This document shows, in pieces, positions 16,256 to 25,192 of a DNA stretch of 60,991 nucleotides. The notes below the pieces were generated by a model that had not been told where the DNA came from, did no database searches, and saw only the letters and a program-made list of their open reading frames with translations. Location: NCBI GenBank assembly GCA_030602705.1, contig JAUVZF010000014.1:1-60991 (forward strand), written 5' to 3'. The position numbers and the translations under genes are program-made. The first letter of the stretch is position 1; each line of letters begins with the position of its first letter. This DNA is from Planctomycetota bacterium (GTDB taxonomy: Bacteria; Planctomycetota; Phycisphaerae; FEN-1346).

Positions 16256-17773
16256 TCAATGCACCAGCCGCCACCCCGTGGGGTCGGGCAGCAGCGGAAG
16301 CGGTATGTGCCACCGCGATCCGGCGGCCGGCCAGTAGACGAAGAACGCCTTGCCAACCAGGTTCCGCCTCGGCACGACCGGCCGGTCCACCTTCTCAAGC
16401 CACAACCGCGAATCGAACGATTTCGGGCTGTTATCGCCGCACACGAAGAACTCGTCGCCGTTCACTTTGAACGGGTTTCCCTCGGTGGCATGGCCCGGCT
16501 CACCGTTGCGGAGCCGCTCGTTGATGTAATACACGTCGCGGTCGAGCCTCAGGTACTCGAGCGAAAGAGGCCCGCCTCGGGCGCCAAGGCGAACCTCGGC
16601 AGCCATGGCCCGCGGGTCGTCGGTGTGCGTCTCGTGGAACCGGCGGCGCTCGGCACCGGAGAGTTTCTTCGGTTCGTAGGCGGCGTCTCCTTCCGGCGTC
16701 ATGTCGGCCGATGTCACGTTCGCCACGCGGTCGCCGTCCACCAGAAGCATCAGTTTGTGGTCCACGTTGGCGACCCGGACCTCGACCGGCCGGCCCACCG
16801 GCAGGACGGGCCTCGCGGCCTTCGCCACCACCTTGTCGTTCAGGAGGATCTGCGTCGGCTCCTTGCCCCCTTCGGCCGTCAGTTCGAACCGGAACCGGTC
16901 CTTGTACGCCCGCATCTCGATGATGCAGACCGACTCCGCCCCGCCCGCCGTGACCTCAGTCTTCAGACCCACGTCCGTACACACGTAGTCCCCCAGCCAC
17001 GTTTCCTCTCGCCTGTTCCCGCCGTTGTAGGCATAGTAGTCTACAATGTTTGAGGGCCGATCGTGCAGATCCCGGTGCGCGTAGGCGAGCCAGGCCGTCC
17101 GGTCGCGGGGGGGAGCCTTCGCGAGCACGTACCCCAACTCGTGCTGCTCCCACCCGTCTAGCGTCTGCCAGCGTGGCTTCCAACCGCGCCGCGTCGCCCG
17201 CCGGCGCGTGTCGTGGACAAGCATCCAGAGCGACTCCTGGGCGGCATCGGTCTTGCGGGCGATCACCCCGTTGATCGTCACGTTGCCGCCAACCAGTTCG
17301 ACCGTCTCTCCGGGCAGGCCGACCAGCCGCTTGATGTAGTTCTGCGCCGGGTCGTTCGGATTGCGGAAGACGATAACGTCCCATCGCCGGGGCTCCTGGA
17401 AATCATAGAGGAACTTCAAGACCAGGATCCGGTCGCCGCTGTACAGGGGCACGCGCGGCGGCACACGCTGCGGCCGGAGACAGTTCGGGCACACCGGGGG
17501 AGTCGACAGCGCCGGTCCCCCCCGGCGTCCGCTCTCATCAGCCCCTATCGAGAACTGGAACCCGCAGTCCGTGCACTCGAGTTCGGCGTGCCGCCCATAG
17601 AGCGTCGGTCCCATCGAGCCCGTCGGGATAACGAACGCCTCCACGACGAAGGCGCGGAAGATGAACGCCAACACGAACGCCACGATGATCGATTCGAGTG
17701 TCTCGAGAAGCGACTCGCGGTTCTTGCGGCGCCGGTGGGCTTTCTGGAGGTCTTCTTTGGGTTTCGTTACCAT
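16256..17773 (-). CDS. lepB: Signal peptidase I with zinc-ribbon and large domain insert
   Basis: 505 residues, about twice the size of a typical bacterial LepB. It removes signal peptides at the outer face of the inner membrane. A membrane anchor lies at about 24-48. The catalytic Ser53 is in PTGSMGPTL; the catalytic Lys148 is in NYIKRLVGLPGE. Two cysteine pairs (CTDC at 67-70, CPNC at 95-98) form a probable zinc ribbon between the Ser and Lys boxes. Roughly residues 155-430 are an insert with a beta-sandwich look (for example VEVRVANVDHKLMLLVDGD). The final box VCGDNSPKSFDSR (about 440-452) closes the active site. The ATG at 17773 was chosen because it gives a short basic leader before the anchor. 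Confidence 0.85.
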   Translation of the reverse strand: MVTKPKEDLQKAHRRRKNRESLLETLESIIVAFVLAFIFRAFVVEAFVIPTGSMGPTLYGRHAELECTDCGFQFSIGADESGRRGGPALSTPPVCPNCLRPQRVPPRVPLYSGDRILVLKFLYDFQEPRRWDVIVFRNPNDPAQNYIKRLVGLPGETVELVGGNVTINGVIARKTDAAQESLWMLVHDTRRRATRRGWKPRWQTLDGWEQHELGYVLAKAPPRDRTAWLAYAHRDLHDRPSNIVDYYAYNGGNRREETWLGDYVCTDVGLKTEVTAGGAESVCIIEMRAYKDRFRFELTAEGGKEPTQILLNDKVVAKAARPVLPVGRPVEVRVANVDHKLMLLVDGDRVANVTSADMTPEGDAAYEPKKLSGAERRRFHETHTDDPRAMAAEVRLGARGGPLSLEYLRLDRDVYYINERLRNGEPGHATEGNPFKVNGDEFFVCGDNSPKSFDSRLWLEKVDRPVVPRRNLVGKAFFVYWPAAGSRWHIPLPLLPDPTGWRLVH

Positions 17774-17975
17774 GCTGAGTGTTGCCCTTCGGCGCGCCCT
17801 TCCCCCGCCTGCCCCCTTGCGCCGATGCGTGCGTCCAGGTACCGGAAGGGCGAATCTTAGGCCGCCGGTCACGCTCCGGCAAGACAATTTCCCCTCCCGC
17901 CAAACCGTTCAGCCGCCGGCACAGTCGTGCAACCCGGCGAATCATTCAGCCGCCGCCGGCACGGCGGCGTGTCGT

Positions 17976-18017
17976 TTTTGGCTTTGGACTTCCGGCCTTG
18001 GACCTTAGACTCTTGCG
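17976..18017 (+). repeat. Word-like repeat (TTTGGACTT type)
   Basis: GGCTTTGGACTTCCGG followed by CCTTGGACCTTAGACTC just before the ribokinase start. A related segment lies at 37281-37324. Because it directly precedes the ATG, no Shine-Dalgarno is visible there. Confidence 0.5.
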
Positions 18018-18019
18018 TC

Positions 18020-18970
18020 ATGCGGATCCTCGTCATCGGCAGCGTGAACATGGACGTCGTCACCCGCGTGGACCGCGTGCCTGCGGCAGGTGAGAACGTG
18101 CGCGGCCGCGACCTCGCGACCATCCCCGGCGGCAAGGGAGCCAACCAGGCCGTCGCGGCGGCCAGACTGGGGGCCGAGACCGCACTGCTCGGCCGAGTCG
18201 GCGACGACGAGTTCGGCTCACGCCTGCGCGCCGAACTGCAGGCCGAGGGCGTCTCTGTCGAGTCCCTCAGCACCGTCCGCCACTGCGCCAGCGGCGTCGC
18301 GCTCATCATGGTCGACGCGGCCGGCGAGAACACCATCGTCGTAACGCCGGGCGCCAACAGCCGCCTGACGCCCGACGACGTGGACGCGGCCCGCGACCTC
18401 GTCGCCGAGGCCGACGCCGTGATCCTGCAACTGGAGATCCCGCCCGAGACGGTCGCCCGAGCCATACGCCTGGCCCGCGAGGTCGGCACGCGGACGGTCG
18501 TCGACGCCGGCCCACCCCGGCGGGGTCCGTCCCAACAGGGACCGTGCCGGCCCATTGACCGCGCCGTTTTCGAATCCACGCTCCTGACGCCGAACGAGGC
18601 CGAGGCCGCGTCGCTCCTGGCCATCGAGCCGGGCGAAATGGACCTCGAAGAGATGGCGAGCGAACTCGTGGCGCGCGGCCCGGAGGCCGTCGTCCTGAAG
18701 GCCGGCGCGCGCGGCGCCGTCGTCGCGCAGGGCAACGGGTGCGAACGCGTCCCGGCCTTCAAGATCGATCCCGTGGACACGACCGCCGCCGGCGACGCAT
18801 TCACGGCGGCGCTCGCCATCGAAGCCGTCAGGGGCACGGACCTGGTGGCGGCCGCGAGGATCGCCAATGCGGCGGGGGCCCTGGCTTCTCTGACGCTCGG
18901 CGCCCAACCCAGCATGCCCACCGCCGAGGAGATCGCCCGGTTTATCGCGGACCAATCGCAAACAGGTTAG
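18020..18970 (+). CDS. rbsK: Ribokinase
   Basis: 316 residues of the PfkB family. MRILVIGSVNMDVV, IPGGKGANQAVAAARLG (sugar-binding) and DTTAAGDAFTAALA (anion hole and catalytic Asp) are all ribokinase motifs. It phosphorylates ribose to ribose-5-phosphate in the cytoplasm. Around residue 165 (18510-18550) a Pro/Arg/Gly-rich segment, PPRRGPSQQGPCRP, interrupts the fold after VVDAG. The DNA there is palindrome-rich and looks like an in-frame repeat insertion. No ribose transporter is adjacent. It begins a rightward run of genes. Confidence 0.87.
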   Translation: MRILVIGSVNMDVVTRVDRVPAAGENVRGRDLATIPGGKGANQAVAAARLGAETALLGRVGDDEFGSRLRAELQAEGVSVESLSTVRHCASGVALIMVDAAGENTIVVTPGANSRLTPDDVDAARDLVAEADAVILQLEIPPETVARAIRLAREVGTRTVVDAGPPRRGPSQQGPCRPIDRAVFESTLLTPNEAEAASLLAIEPGEMDLEEMASELVARGPEAVVLKAGARGAVVAQGNGCERVPAFKIDPVDTTAAGDAFTAALAIEAVRGTDLVAAARIANAAGALASLTLGAQPSMPTAEEIARFIADQSQTG

Positions 18971-18991
18971 CCGCCGCGCTTGCGCGGCGCG
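18966..18991 (+). repeat. 26-bp GTTAGCCGCC-stem-GGCGCG element, copy 1
   Basis: GTTAGCCGCC, GCGC, TT, GCGC, GGCGCG. The first base lies 2 bases before the rbsK TAG stop, so the element overlaps the end of the gene and fills most of the rbsK-truD spacer. It is one of four exact-format copies in the window. Confidence 0.8.
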
Positions 18992-19011
18992 CCCCCTCTC
19001 GGACGAGACGT

Positions 19012-20214
19012 ATGCACTACCTCACCGAAGACCTGCCCGGCACAGGCGGACGCATCAAGGTCCATCCGGCCGATTTCCTGGTTACCGAGATTCCCCTGTA
19101 CAGGCCGTCCGGAACCGGCGACCACGTGTACCTGTATGTTGAGAAGGAGGGCATCAGTTCGCTCGGGGCCGCCGACCGCATTGCCCGGGCGTTCGGGCGG
19201 CCGCGCCGCATCGTCGGCATCGCCGGCCTCAAGGACGCCCAGGCCATCACGCGGCAGTGGATGAGCCTGGAGCGTATCGACGCCGACAAGGCCGCACGCC
19301 TCCACCTGCCGAACATCAAGATCCTGGAGGTGTCGCGCCACCGGAACAAACTCAAGATCGGCCACTTGGCGGGAAACGAGTTCGAGGTCCGCATCCGCGG
19401 CTGCGGCCCGCACGCAAAGGAAAAGGCCGAGCGCATCCTCGCCGTGCTGGTGCAGCGCGGCATGGCCAACTGGTTCGGCCGCCAGCGTTTCGGCCGCCGC
19501 GAGGACAACCATCTGCTCGGCCGTGCCCTCGTGCTCGGCCACGCGAAAGCGTTCTGCGACCGGTTTCTCGGCCGCCCGTCCCCGGCCGACTCGCCACGCC
19601 TCGTGCGGGCCCGCAAAAACTACGACTCGGGGAACCTCCAAGCGGCCAAGAAACTCTTCGGAGGGCAATCCGACCACCTGCGAGTGCTGACCACACTCAT
19701 CAGGACCGGCGACCCCGAGCGCGCCATGCGTGCCCTGCCGAAGCAACTTGCTCGCCTGCTCGTCAGCGCCTTCCAATCGTCGCTGTTCAACGCCGTCCTG
19801 GAGCGGCGACTGGGAAGCATCGACCGTGTCGAAGCGGGCGACCTCGCGTACATCCATCCGCGCGGCGGGCGGGGCGGGGCGGTCTTTCTCATCAAGCATC
19901 CGGAAGATGAGGCCCCACGTGCCGCGCGGTTCGAGATCAGCCCGTCCGGGCCTATCGTCGGGCACCGCGTCGTCCTGGCGACCGGGCGGCCGGGCGAGAT
20001 CGAACGGGAGGTCCTCGAGCAAGCCGACGTGTCGCCCGCCCATTTCGAGAGGGTCAAGGCCCTGCGCCTGCGCGGGGGCCGGCGGCCGCTCCGCGTGCCG
20101 GTGGCCGACGCCCAGGTCCGCTCCGTGAACGAGGACCTCGTCGTCCGGTTCGCCCTCCCGCCCGGCGCCTACGCGACGATCCTGCTCGCCGAAATCACAA
20201 AATCCGGAGAATAA
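19012..20214 (+). CDS. truD: tRNA pseudouridine(13) synthase
   Basis: 400 residues. It isomerises U13 of tRNA(Glu) to pseudouridine. The catalytic motif GIAGLKDAQAITRQWMSL contains the conserved Asp of the TruD family, and NWFGRQRFGRREDN is the family's second signature. It starts with the usual PADFLVTEIPLY phrase about 20 residues in. The ATG at 19012 fits this. The C-terminal part is of normal length. Confidence 0.88.
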   Translation: MHYLTEDLPGTGGRIKVHPADFLVTEIPLYRPSGTGDHVYLYVEKEGISSLGAADRIARAFGRPRRIVGIAGLKDAQAITRQWMSLERIDADKAARLHLPNIKILEVSRHRNKLKIGHLAGNEFEVRIRGCGPHAKEKAERILAVLVQRGMANWFGRQRFGRREDNHLLGRALVLGHAKAFCDRFLGRPSPADSPRLVRARKNYDSGNLQAAKKLFGGQSDHLRVLTTLIRTGDPERAMRALPKQLARLLVSAFQSSLFNAVLERRLGSIDRVEAGDLAYIHPRGGRGGAVFLIKHPEDEAPRAARFEISPSGPIVGHRVVLATGRPGEIEREVLEQADVSPAHFERVKALRLRGGRRPLRVPVADAQVRSVNEDLVVRFALPPGAYATILLAEITKSGE

Positions 20215-20282
20215 GCCGCCGCTCGGGCGTCCAAATACGGGGCACGCTTGCCGGACGAGGACACACGCGGTAGGATACATCC

Positions 20283-21632
20283 ATGACGAAAGCGAGACGG
20301 ACGTCGTTCGTGTGCGTCGCACTTGTCGCCGCCGCGGCTGCCGCGCAGGGGCGGGCACACGCCGCCGCCCGCGACGACCGCAAGACGCCCGTGGTCCGCG
20401 CCGTCGAGCGGGTTGCCCCGAGCGTGGTCAACATCTCGACGAAGCAGGTGCGCCTGGTCCGGCCGTACTTCTGGATGAACGTGCCCGACATCTTCCGGCG
20501 CGAGTTCGGCAACCTGTTCCGGCCCCGGCGACAGGTCTCCGGCAGTCTCGGCTCGGGCTCCATCATCAGCGCCAAGGGTTACATCGTGACGAACGCGCAC
20601 GTCGTCGAGCAGGCCGACGAGATCATCGTGACGCTCGCCGACGAATCGCAGCACAAGGCCCAACTCGTCAGCGCCGACCCCGAGGCCGACCTGGCCATCA
20701 TCAAGATCGACGCCACCGGCCGCCTCAACGCCATCCCCATAGGCACGTCGTCCGACCTGATGATCGGCGAGACCGTCATCGCCGTCGGCAACCCCTTCGG
20801 CTACCAGCACACCGTGACGACGGGCGTGGTCTCGGCGCTCGACCGGACGCTGGAACCGTCGCGCGGTCACCGGTACGAAGGTCTGATCCAGACCGACGCG
20901 CCGATCAATCCGGGCAACTCGGGCGGCCCGCTCCTGAACATCCGTGGCGAACTCATCGGCATCAACACCGCCATCCGCGCGGGGGCACAGGGCCTCGGGT
21001 TCGCCATCCCCGTTGACAAAGTGCGCGAGATCATGATCGGCCTGTTGAACCTGCGCCGGCCGGGCAGCGCGTGGCTGGGGCTGAAGTTCCGGACCGACAC
21101 GCCCACGGCCGTCACCGTCGAAGAGGTCGAGGAAAACTCGCCCGCCCATAAGGCGGGCCTCAAGCCCGGCGACCGCATCGAAAGGGTCGGCGGCCAACCC
21201 GCCCCCGACGTCATCGAACTCGAAACCATGATCCTCGACCGCAAGGTCGGCGACGCCCTCCGCCTGGGCATCCGCCGCGGCAGCCGCCTCATCGAGAAAA
21301 CGGTGACCCTGGCCAAGGCACCCAAACCGGAGGGCGAGAAACTCGCCCGGCGGCTGTTCGGCCTGCATCTTCAGACGCTCGACCCCGACCTGGCCCCGGC
21401 CATGCACCTGGCGGTGGACCGCGGTCTGTTGGTCGCGGGGGTGGATGGCGGCAGCCCCGCCGAGAAGGCGGGCGTGGCGGCCGGCGACGTCGTCGTCCAG
21501 ATCGATCGCTACCGCGTGGACGACCTCGACACGCTCGGCAACCTCCTCGCGCGGGTCAAGGCCGGCGACAACATCCTCTTCTACGTGGTCCGTCGCCGGA
21601 CCGTCGCCCGGGCCGTCCTGAAGGCGCGGTGA
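20283..21632 (+). CDS. HtrA/DegP-type periplasmic serine protease with two PDZ domains
   Basis: 449 residues. Signal peptide (about 1-28), S1C protease domain with catalytic triad His106 (TNAHVVEQ), Asp136 (DPEADLAIIKID) and Ser213 (NPGNSGGPLL), followed by two PDZ domains (about 245-335 and 355-445). Family members degrade or refold misfolded envelope proteins. AGGA lies about 8 bases before the ATG. Chosen over paralog names (degP, degS, degQ) because the family branch cannot be assigned by eye. Confidence 0.88.
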   Translation: MTKARRTSFVCVALVAAAAAAQGRAHAAARDDRKTPVVRAVERVAPSVVNISTKQVRLVRPYFWMNVPDIFRREFGNLFRPRRQVSGSLGSGSIISAKGYIVTNAHVVEQADEIIVTLADESQHKAQLVSADPEADLAIIKIDATGRLNAIPIGTSSDLMIGETVIAVGNPFGYQHTVTTGVVSALDRTLEPSRGHRYEGLIQTDAPINPGNSGGPLLNIRGELIGINTAIRAGAQGLGFAIPVDKVREIMIGLLNLRRPGSAWLGLKFRTDTPTAVTVEEVEENSPAHKAGLKPGDRIERVGGQPAPDVIELETMILDRKVGDALRLGIRRGSRLIEKTVTLAKAPKPEGEKLARRLFGLHLQTLDPDLAPAMHLAVDRGLLVAGVDGGSPAEKAGVAAGDVVVQIDRYRVDDLDTLGNLLARVKAGDNILFYVVRRRTVARAVLKAR

Positions 21633-21668
21633 GGTTCGTCACGCATCCGTTGGCCCGGATCTTCTACG

Positions 21669-22808
21669 ATGCGCGTTCTCGTTGCTCCGGCGTCGTTCAA
21701 AGAAAGCCTGTCGGCTGCCGAGGTCGCCCGTGCGATGGCTGATGGCGTCCGCCGCGCGGGCGCCGAGGCCGTCGAACTCCCCCTGGCCGATGGCGGGCGC
21801 GGTACGGCGGAGTGCCTGGCCGGACCGCTCGGTCTCCAGATGCGTTCTGTCGCCGTCGCCGGCCCGTTGGGCGAGCCCGTGACGGGCGCCTTCGGCATCA
21901 ATGCCGAAACCGGGACGGCCGTCCTCGAGATGGCTTCGGCCAGTGGTCTGGCGCTGGTCCCGCCCCCGCGGCGAGACGTGATGCGCGCCACGACGCGCGG
22001 CAGCGGCGAACTCGTGCGAGAGGCGCTGGAGGCCGGCGCGCGGCAGGTCATCATCGGCGTGGGCGACTCGGCCACGGCAGACGGCGGCTGCGGGGCCGCC
22101 CAGGCGCTGGGAGTCCGGCTTCTCGATGCCGGCGGCAGCGCCATCGGCCCGGGTGCGGGGGCGCTGGTGAACCTTGCACACATCGATGTCTCCGACCGGC
22201 ACGCCTCTGTCGCCGAGACGCAGTTCCGCGTGGCGTGCGACGTGGACAACCCGCTACTGGGCCCGCGCGGCGCCGCCCGCGTGTTCGCGCCGCAGAAGGG
22301 CGCGTCGCCCGCTCAGGTCGAGACGATCGAGGCGAACCTCGCACATCTGGCCGATGTGATCGAGCGCGATCTCGGCGTGGACGTCCGCGCCGTGCCGGGG
22401 GGCGGCGCGGCAGGCGGCCTTGGCGCAGGGGCGGTCGCGTTCTTCGGAGCGAGTCTCGAACCCGGCGCCGAATGGATTCTAAGCGCGGTGCACGCCGAAG
22501 AACACCTCGCCCACGCCGACCTCGTCCTGACGGGCGAAGGGCGCCTCGACGCCCAGAGCCTCGGCGGCAAGGTGCCGATGGTCCTGGCCCGTCTGGCACG
22601 GGCCGCAGGCGCGCCGTGCGTCGTGATTCCGGGCAGCGTCGGCCCGGGTCACGAGGCGGCGCTGGAGGAAGGCGCGAGTGCCGTCTTTCCTCTCGTCGGC
22701 GGGGATGTTACACTCTCGGATGCTCTGGCGCGCCCGGCTGCCCTCCTCGCCCGGCGGGCCGAGGAGAGCGTCCGACGATTTGCCGCCGGTAACCTGAGCG
22801 CCGGATAA
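21669..22808 (+). CDS. glxK: Glycerate kinase
   Basis: 379 residues of the GlxK/GarK family. MRVLVAPASFKESLSAAEVA, LPLADGGRGT, GDSATADGGCGAAQALG and LTGEGRLDAQSLGGKVP are the classic family phrases. It phosphorylates D-glycerate (usually to 2-phosphoglycerate) and feeds lower glycolysis. It starts 37 bases after the protease gene and ends 15 bases before a sugar isomerase gene, so the two probably share a transcript. Confidence 0.87.
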   Translation: MRVLVAPASFKESLSAAEVARAMADGVRRAGAEAVELPLADGGRGTAECLAGPLGLQMRSVAVAGPLGEPVTGAFGINAETGTAVLEMASASGLALVPPPRRDVMRATTRGSGELVREALEAGARQVIIGVGDSATADGGCGAAQALGVRLLDAGGSAIGPGAGALVNLAHIDVSDRHASVAETQFRVACDVDNPLLGPRGAARVFAPQKGASPAQVETIEANLAHLADVIERDLGVDVRAVPGGGAAGGLGAGAVAFFGASLEPGAEWILSAVHAEEHLAHADLVLTGEGRLDAQSLGGKVPMVLARLARAAGAPCVVIPGSVGPGHEAALEEGASAVFPLVGGDVTLSDALARPAALLARRAEESVRRFAAGNLSAG

Positions 22809-22822
22809 GGAACGCACACGCC

Positions 22823-23647
22823 GTGAGACTTGCTTTCAGCACGAACGCCTTCAAGCAGGTCAGCCTGGAAGAGAGCCTGCGGCAAATTGCGGCATGTGGA
22901 TACGCCGGAGTCGAGATCATGGCCGACGTGCCACATGCCTACCCGCCGCACATGGACTCGCGCCGCCGCAGAAGCATCGTCGAACTCCTGAAGGAACTCC
23001 GCCTCACGGTCACCAACCTGAACGCCTTCACGCTGTTCGCCCAGGGCGACACGTGGCACCCGTCGTGGATCGAGGTGGACGCCGAGGCCCGCGAGCGGCG
23101 CATCGAGCACACCCTCGGTGCGATCCAACTGGCCCGCGACCTGGGCGCCCCCGGTATCAGCCTGGAGCCGGGCGGTCCGGTGCCCGAGGGGATGAACCGC
23201 GATGACGCCATGCAACATTATCGCGACGGCCTCGCGCGCGTTCTTCCGGCGGCGGCCGAATGCGGCGTGAACCTGCTGGTCGAGCCGGAGCCGCATCTGC
23301 TGATCGAGCGGCCGGAGGAGTTCGAGGAGTTGCTCGAAGGCCTTTCGCACGAGCGTCTGGCGCTGAACTTCGACGTCGGGCACTTCTACTGCGTCGGCAT
23401 CGATCCGGCCGAGGCGGTGCGGCGGCTGGCCCCGCATATCCGGCACGTCCATCTCGAAGACATCGCCCCGTCGCGCGAGCACAAGCACCTGGTGCCCGGA
23501 CACGGGGCCATCGATTTCGCGGCGGTGCTGGCAGCACTTCGCGACGTCGGCTACGACGGATGGATCAGCGTCGAACTGTATCCGTACGAGGCCCAGGCAC
23601 GCGAGGTCGCCGACGAAGCGTTCACGTACCTGGCCGAATGGTTTTAG
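22823..23647 (+). CDS. Sugar phosphate isomerase/epimerase (xylose isomerase-like TIM barrel)
   Basis: 274 residues. MRLAFSTNAFKQVSLEESL, CGYAGVEIMADVPHAY, NLLVEPEPHLLI, LNFDVGHFY and HVHLEDIA give the AP-endonuclease-2/xylose-isomerase-like barrel with metal ligands (Glu, Asp, His, Glu). VSVEL-type ending WISVELYPY supplies the last Glu. The specific sugar is unknown; hydroxypyruvate isomerase-like activity would suit the neighbouring glycerate kinase, but that is inference. The start is GTG with AAGGA upstream. Confidence 0.8.
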   Translation: MRLAFSTNAFKQVSLEESLRQIAACGYAGVEIMADVPHAYPPHMDSRRRRSIVELLKELRLTVTNLNAFTLFAQGDTWHPSWIEVDAEARERRIEHTLGAIQLARDLGAPGISLEPGGPVPEGMNRDDAMQHYRDGLARVLPAAAECGVNLLVEPEPHLLIERPEEFEELLEGLSHERLALNFDVGHFYCVGIDPAEAVRRLAPHIRHVHLEDIAPSREHKHLVPGHGAIDFAAVLAALRDVGYDGWISVELYPYEAQAREVADEAFTYLAEWF

Positions 23648-23692
23648 GCCTCATGCCGTTTGAGCCAGGCGTTGTTCGAGCCGGGCCGGGTC

Positions 23693-23727
23693 GCTAACTA
23701 GCCCGCGATGGTAATCGCGGGTCGCAG
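23693..23727 (+). repeat. AACTAGCC-hairpin element
   Basis: AACTAGCC followed by CCGCGA, TGGTAA loop and TCGCGG, upstream of thiL. The core stem CCCGCGA/TCGCGGG is perfect (7 bp). It resembles two elements at 60818-60847 and 60871-60900. Confidence 0.5.
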
Positions 23728-23750
23728 CGCACCTCAGCAACATCTGCAAA

Positions 23751-24707
23751 ATGACCGAACCTAAAGGCGAATGGCAACTGATCGACCTTATCCGCGCCCG
23801 CTCGCGGTTCGACCCGGCGGCGGTCCCCATCGGGCCGGGCGACGACATGGCGCTGGTGGACCTCGGCGAAAGCGGATGCCTCGTCACGACCGACACGCTG
23901 CTTGAAGGCACGCACTTCCGTCTGGCGACAGCGACGCCGCGGCAGGTCGGCTACAAGGCCATGGCCGTCAGCCTCTCGGACGCCGCCGCCATGGCGGCCG
24001 AACCGGTCTGCGCCGTCGCGTGGGTCGGCCTGCCCGAAGGGCGAGACATGGCGTTCGCCGAGCAACTGTGTCTGGGCCTTTCGGATGCGGCCGCGCGGTT
24101 CGCCTGCCCCGTCGTCGGCGGCGACGTGACCAGTTGGCCGCACCCGCTGGCGATCGGCACGTCGCTCGTGGCGCGCCCGGCGGGCGTGGAGCCCGTCCGG
24201 CGCAGCGGCGCGCGGCCGGGAGACCTGCTGCTGGTGACCGGGGACCTGGGCGGCTCGGTCCTCGGCCGACACCTCGAGTTCGTGCCGCGCGTGAAGGAGG
24301 CACGGCTGCTGGCCCGTGCCGTGACACTGCACGCCATGATCGACCTCTCGGACGGCCTCTCGACGGACCTCGGGCACATTGCCCGCGAGAGCGGCGCGGC
24401 GGCGGAGATAGACGCCGGGACGATTCCGATCTCATCCGACGCTCGCCGCCTCGCCGAGACCGACGGGCGCTCTCCACTGGACCACGCCCTGAACGACGGC
24501 GAAGATTTCGAACTCCTCCTGGCGCTCGCGCCCGAGGACGGCCGGCGGCTCGTCCGGGAGAAACCGCTCGGAGACTTGCGCCTCACACGCATCGGCCGCA
24601 TCACAGAAGGCAGCGGCGTGACGATCGTCGGCTCAGGCGGCAAGCGCCAGCCGCTCGAGGCCGGCGGTTACGAGCATTTCCGGTCCGACGGCGGAGACTC
24701 GTCATGA
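23751..24707 (+). CDS. thiL: Thiamine-monophosphate kinase
   Basis: 318 residues. It phosphorylates thiamine monophosphate to thiamine pyrophosphate with ATP. GPGDDMALVD and VTTDTLLEGTHF hold the metal- and ATP-binding aspartates; YKAMAVSLSDAAAMAA, LDLS-type MIDLSDGLSTDLGHIARESG and NDGEDFELLLAL are standard ThiL landmarks. The final ATGA overlaps the start of tsaE. Confidence 0.9.
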   Translation: MTEPKGEWQLIDLIRARSRFDPAAVPIGPGDDMALVDLGESGCLVTTDTLLEGTHFRLATATPRQVGYKAMAVSLSDAAAMAAEPVCAVAWVGLPEGRDMAFAEQLCLGLSDAAARFACPVVGGDVTSWPHPLAIGTSLVARPAGVEPVRRSGARPGDLLLVTGDLGGSVLGRHLEFVPRVKEARLLARAVTLHAMIDLSDGLSTDLGHIARESGAAAEIDAGTIPISSDARRLAETDGRSPLDHALNDGEDFELLLALAPEDGRRLVREKPLGDLRLTRIGRITEGSGVTIVGSGGKRQPLEAGGYEHFRSDGGDSS

Positions 24708-25186
24708 TCGCCGCCGCCTGGACCACCGAGTCGCACAGCGCCCGAGAGACGATTGCGCTGGGTCGCCGCATCGGCCGCGCCGCCCGCCCGGGCGACGTCG
24801 CAGCGCTGGTGGGCGAACTCGGCAGCGGCAAGACACGCCTGGCGAAGGGTATGGCCGAAGGGCTCGGCGCCGCGTCGGCCCGCGAGGTCACGAGCCCATC
24901 GTTCGTCATCTGCCACGAGTACCTCGGCGGCCGCATCCCCTTCTACCACCTCGACGCCTACCGGCTGCGTGGCGAGGCAGACCTGGTGGCCATCGGGTCG
25001 GACGAAATCCTGGCGGGCGACGGCCTCAGTGCCCTCGAATGGGCCGACCGCGCCGCCGGCGCCCTGCCGCCCGACCATCTGGAAGTCCGACTTGAAGTGA
25101 CGGGCCGGGACGCGCGCCGGTTGACGTTCACACCGCACGGTGCGCAGTCGGAGCGGCTGCTGGAAGGTGTCCGGTCGGGCGGATGA
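24704..25186 (+). CDS. tsaE: tRNA threonylcarbamoyladenosine biosynthesis ATPase TsaE
   Basis: 160 residues. Walker A GELGSGKTRLAKG (about 42), TSPSFVICHEY and YHLDAYRL with a following WADR match TsaE (YjeE), the ATPase needed with TsaB/TsaD for t6A37 modification of tRNA. It is translationally coupled to thiL by an ATGA overlap. It ends 6 bases before the convergent radical SAM gene. Confidence 0.9.
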   Translation: MIAAAWTTESHSARETIALGRRIGRAARPGDVAALVGELGSGKTRLAKGMAEGLGAASAREVTSPSFVICHEYLGGRIPFYHLDAYRLRGEADLVAIGSDEILAGDGLSALEWADRAAGALPPDHLEVRLEVTGRDARRLTFTPHGAQSERLLEGVRSGG

Positions 25187-25192
25187 GCGGCG

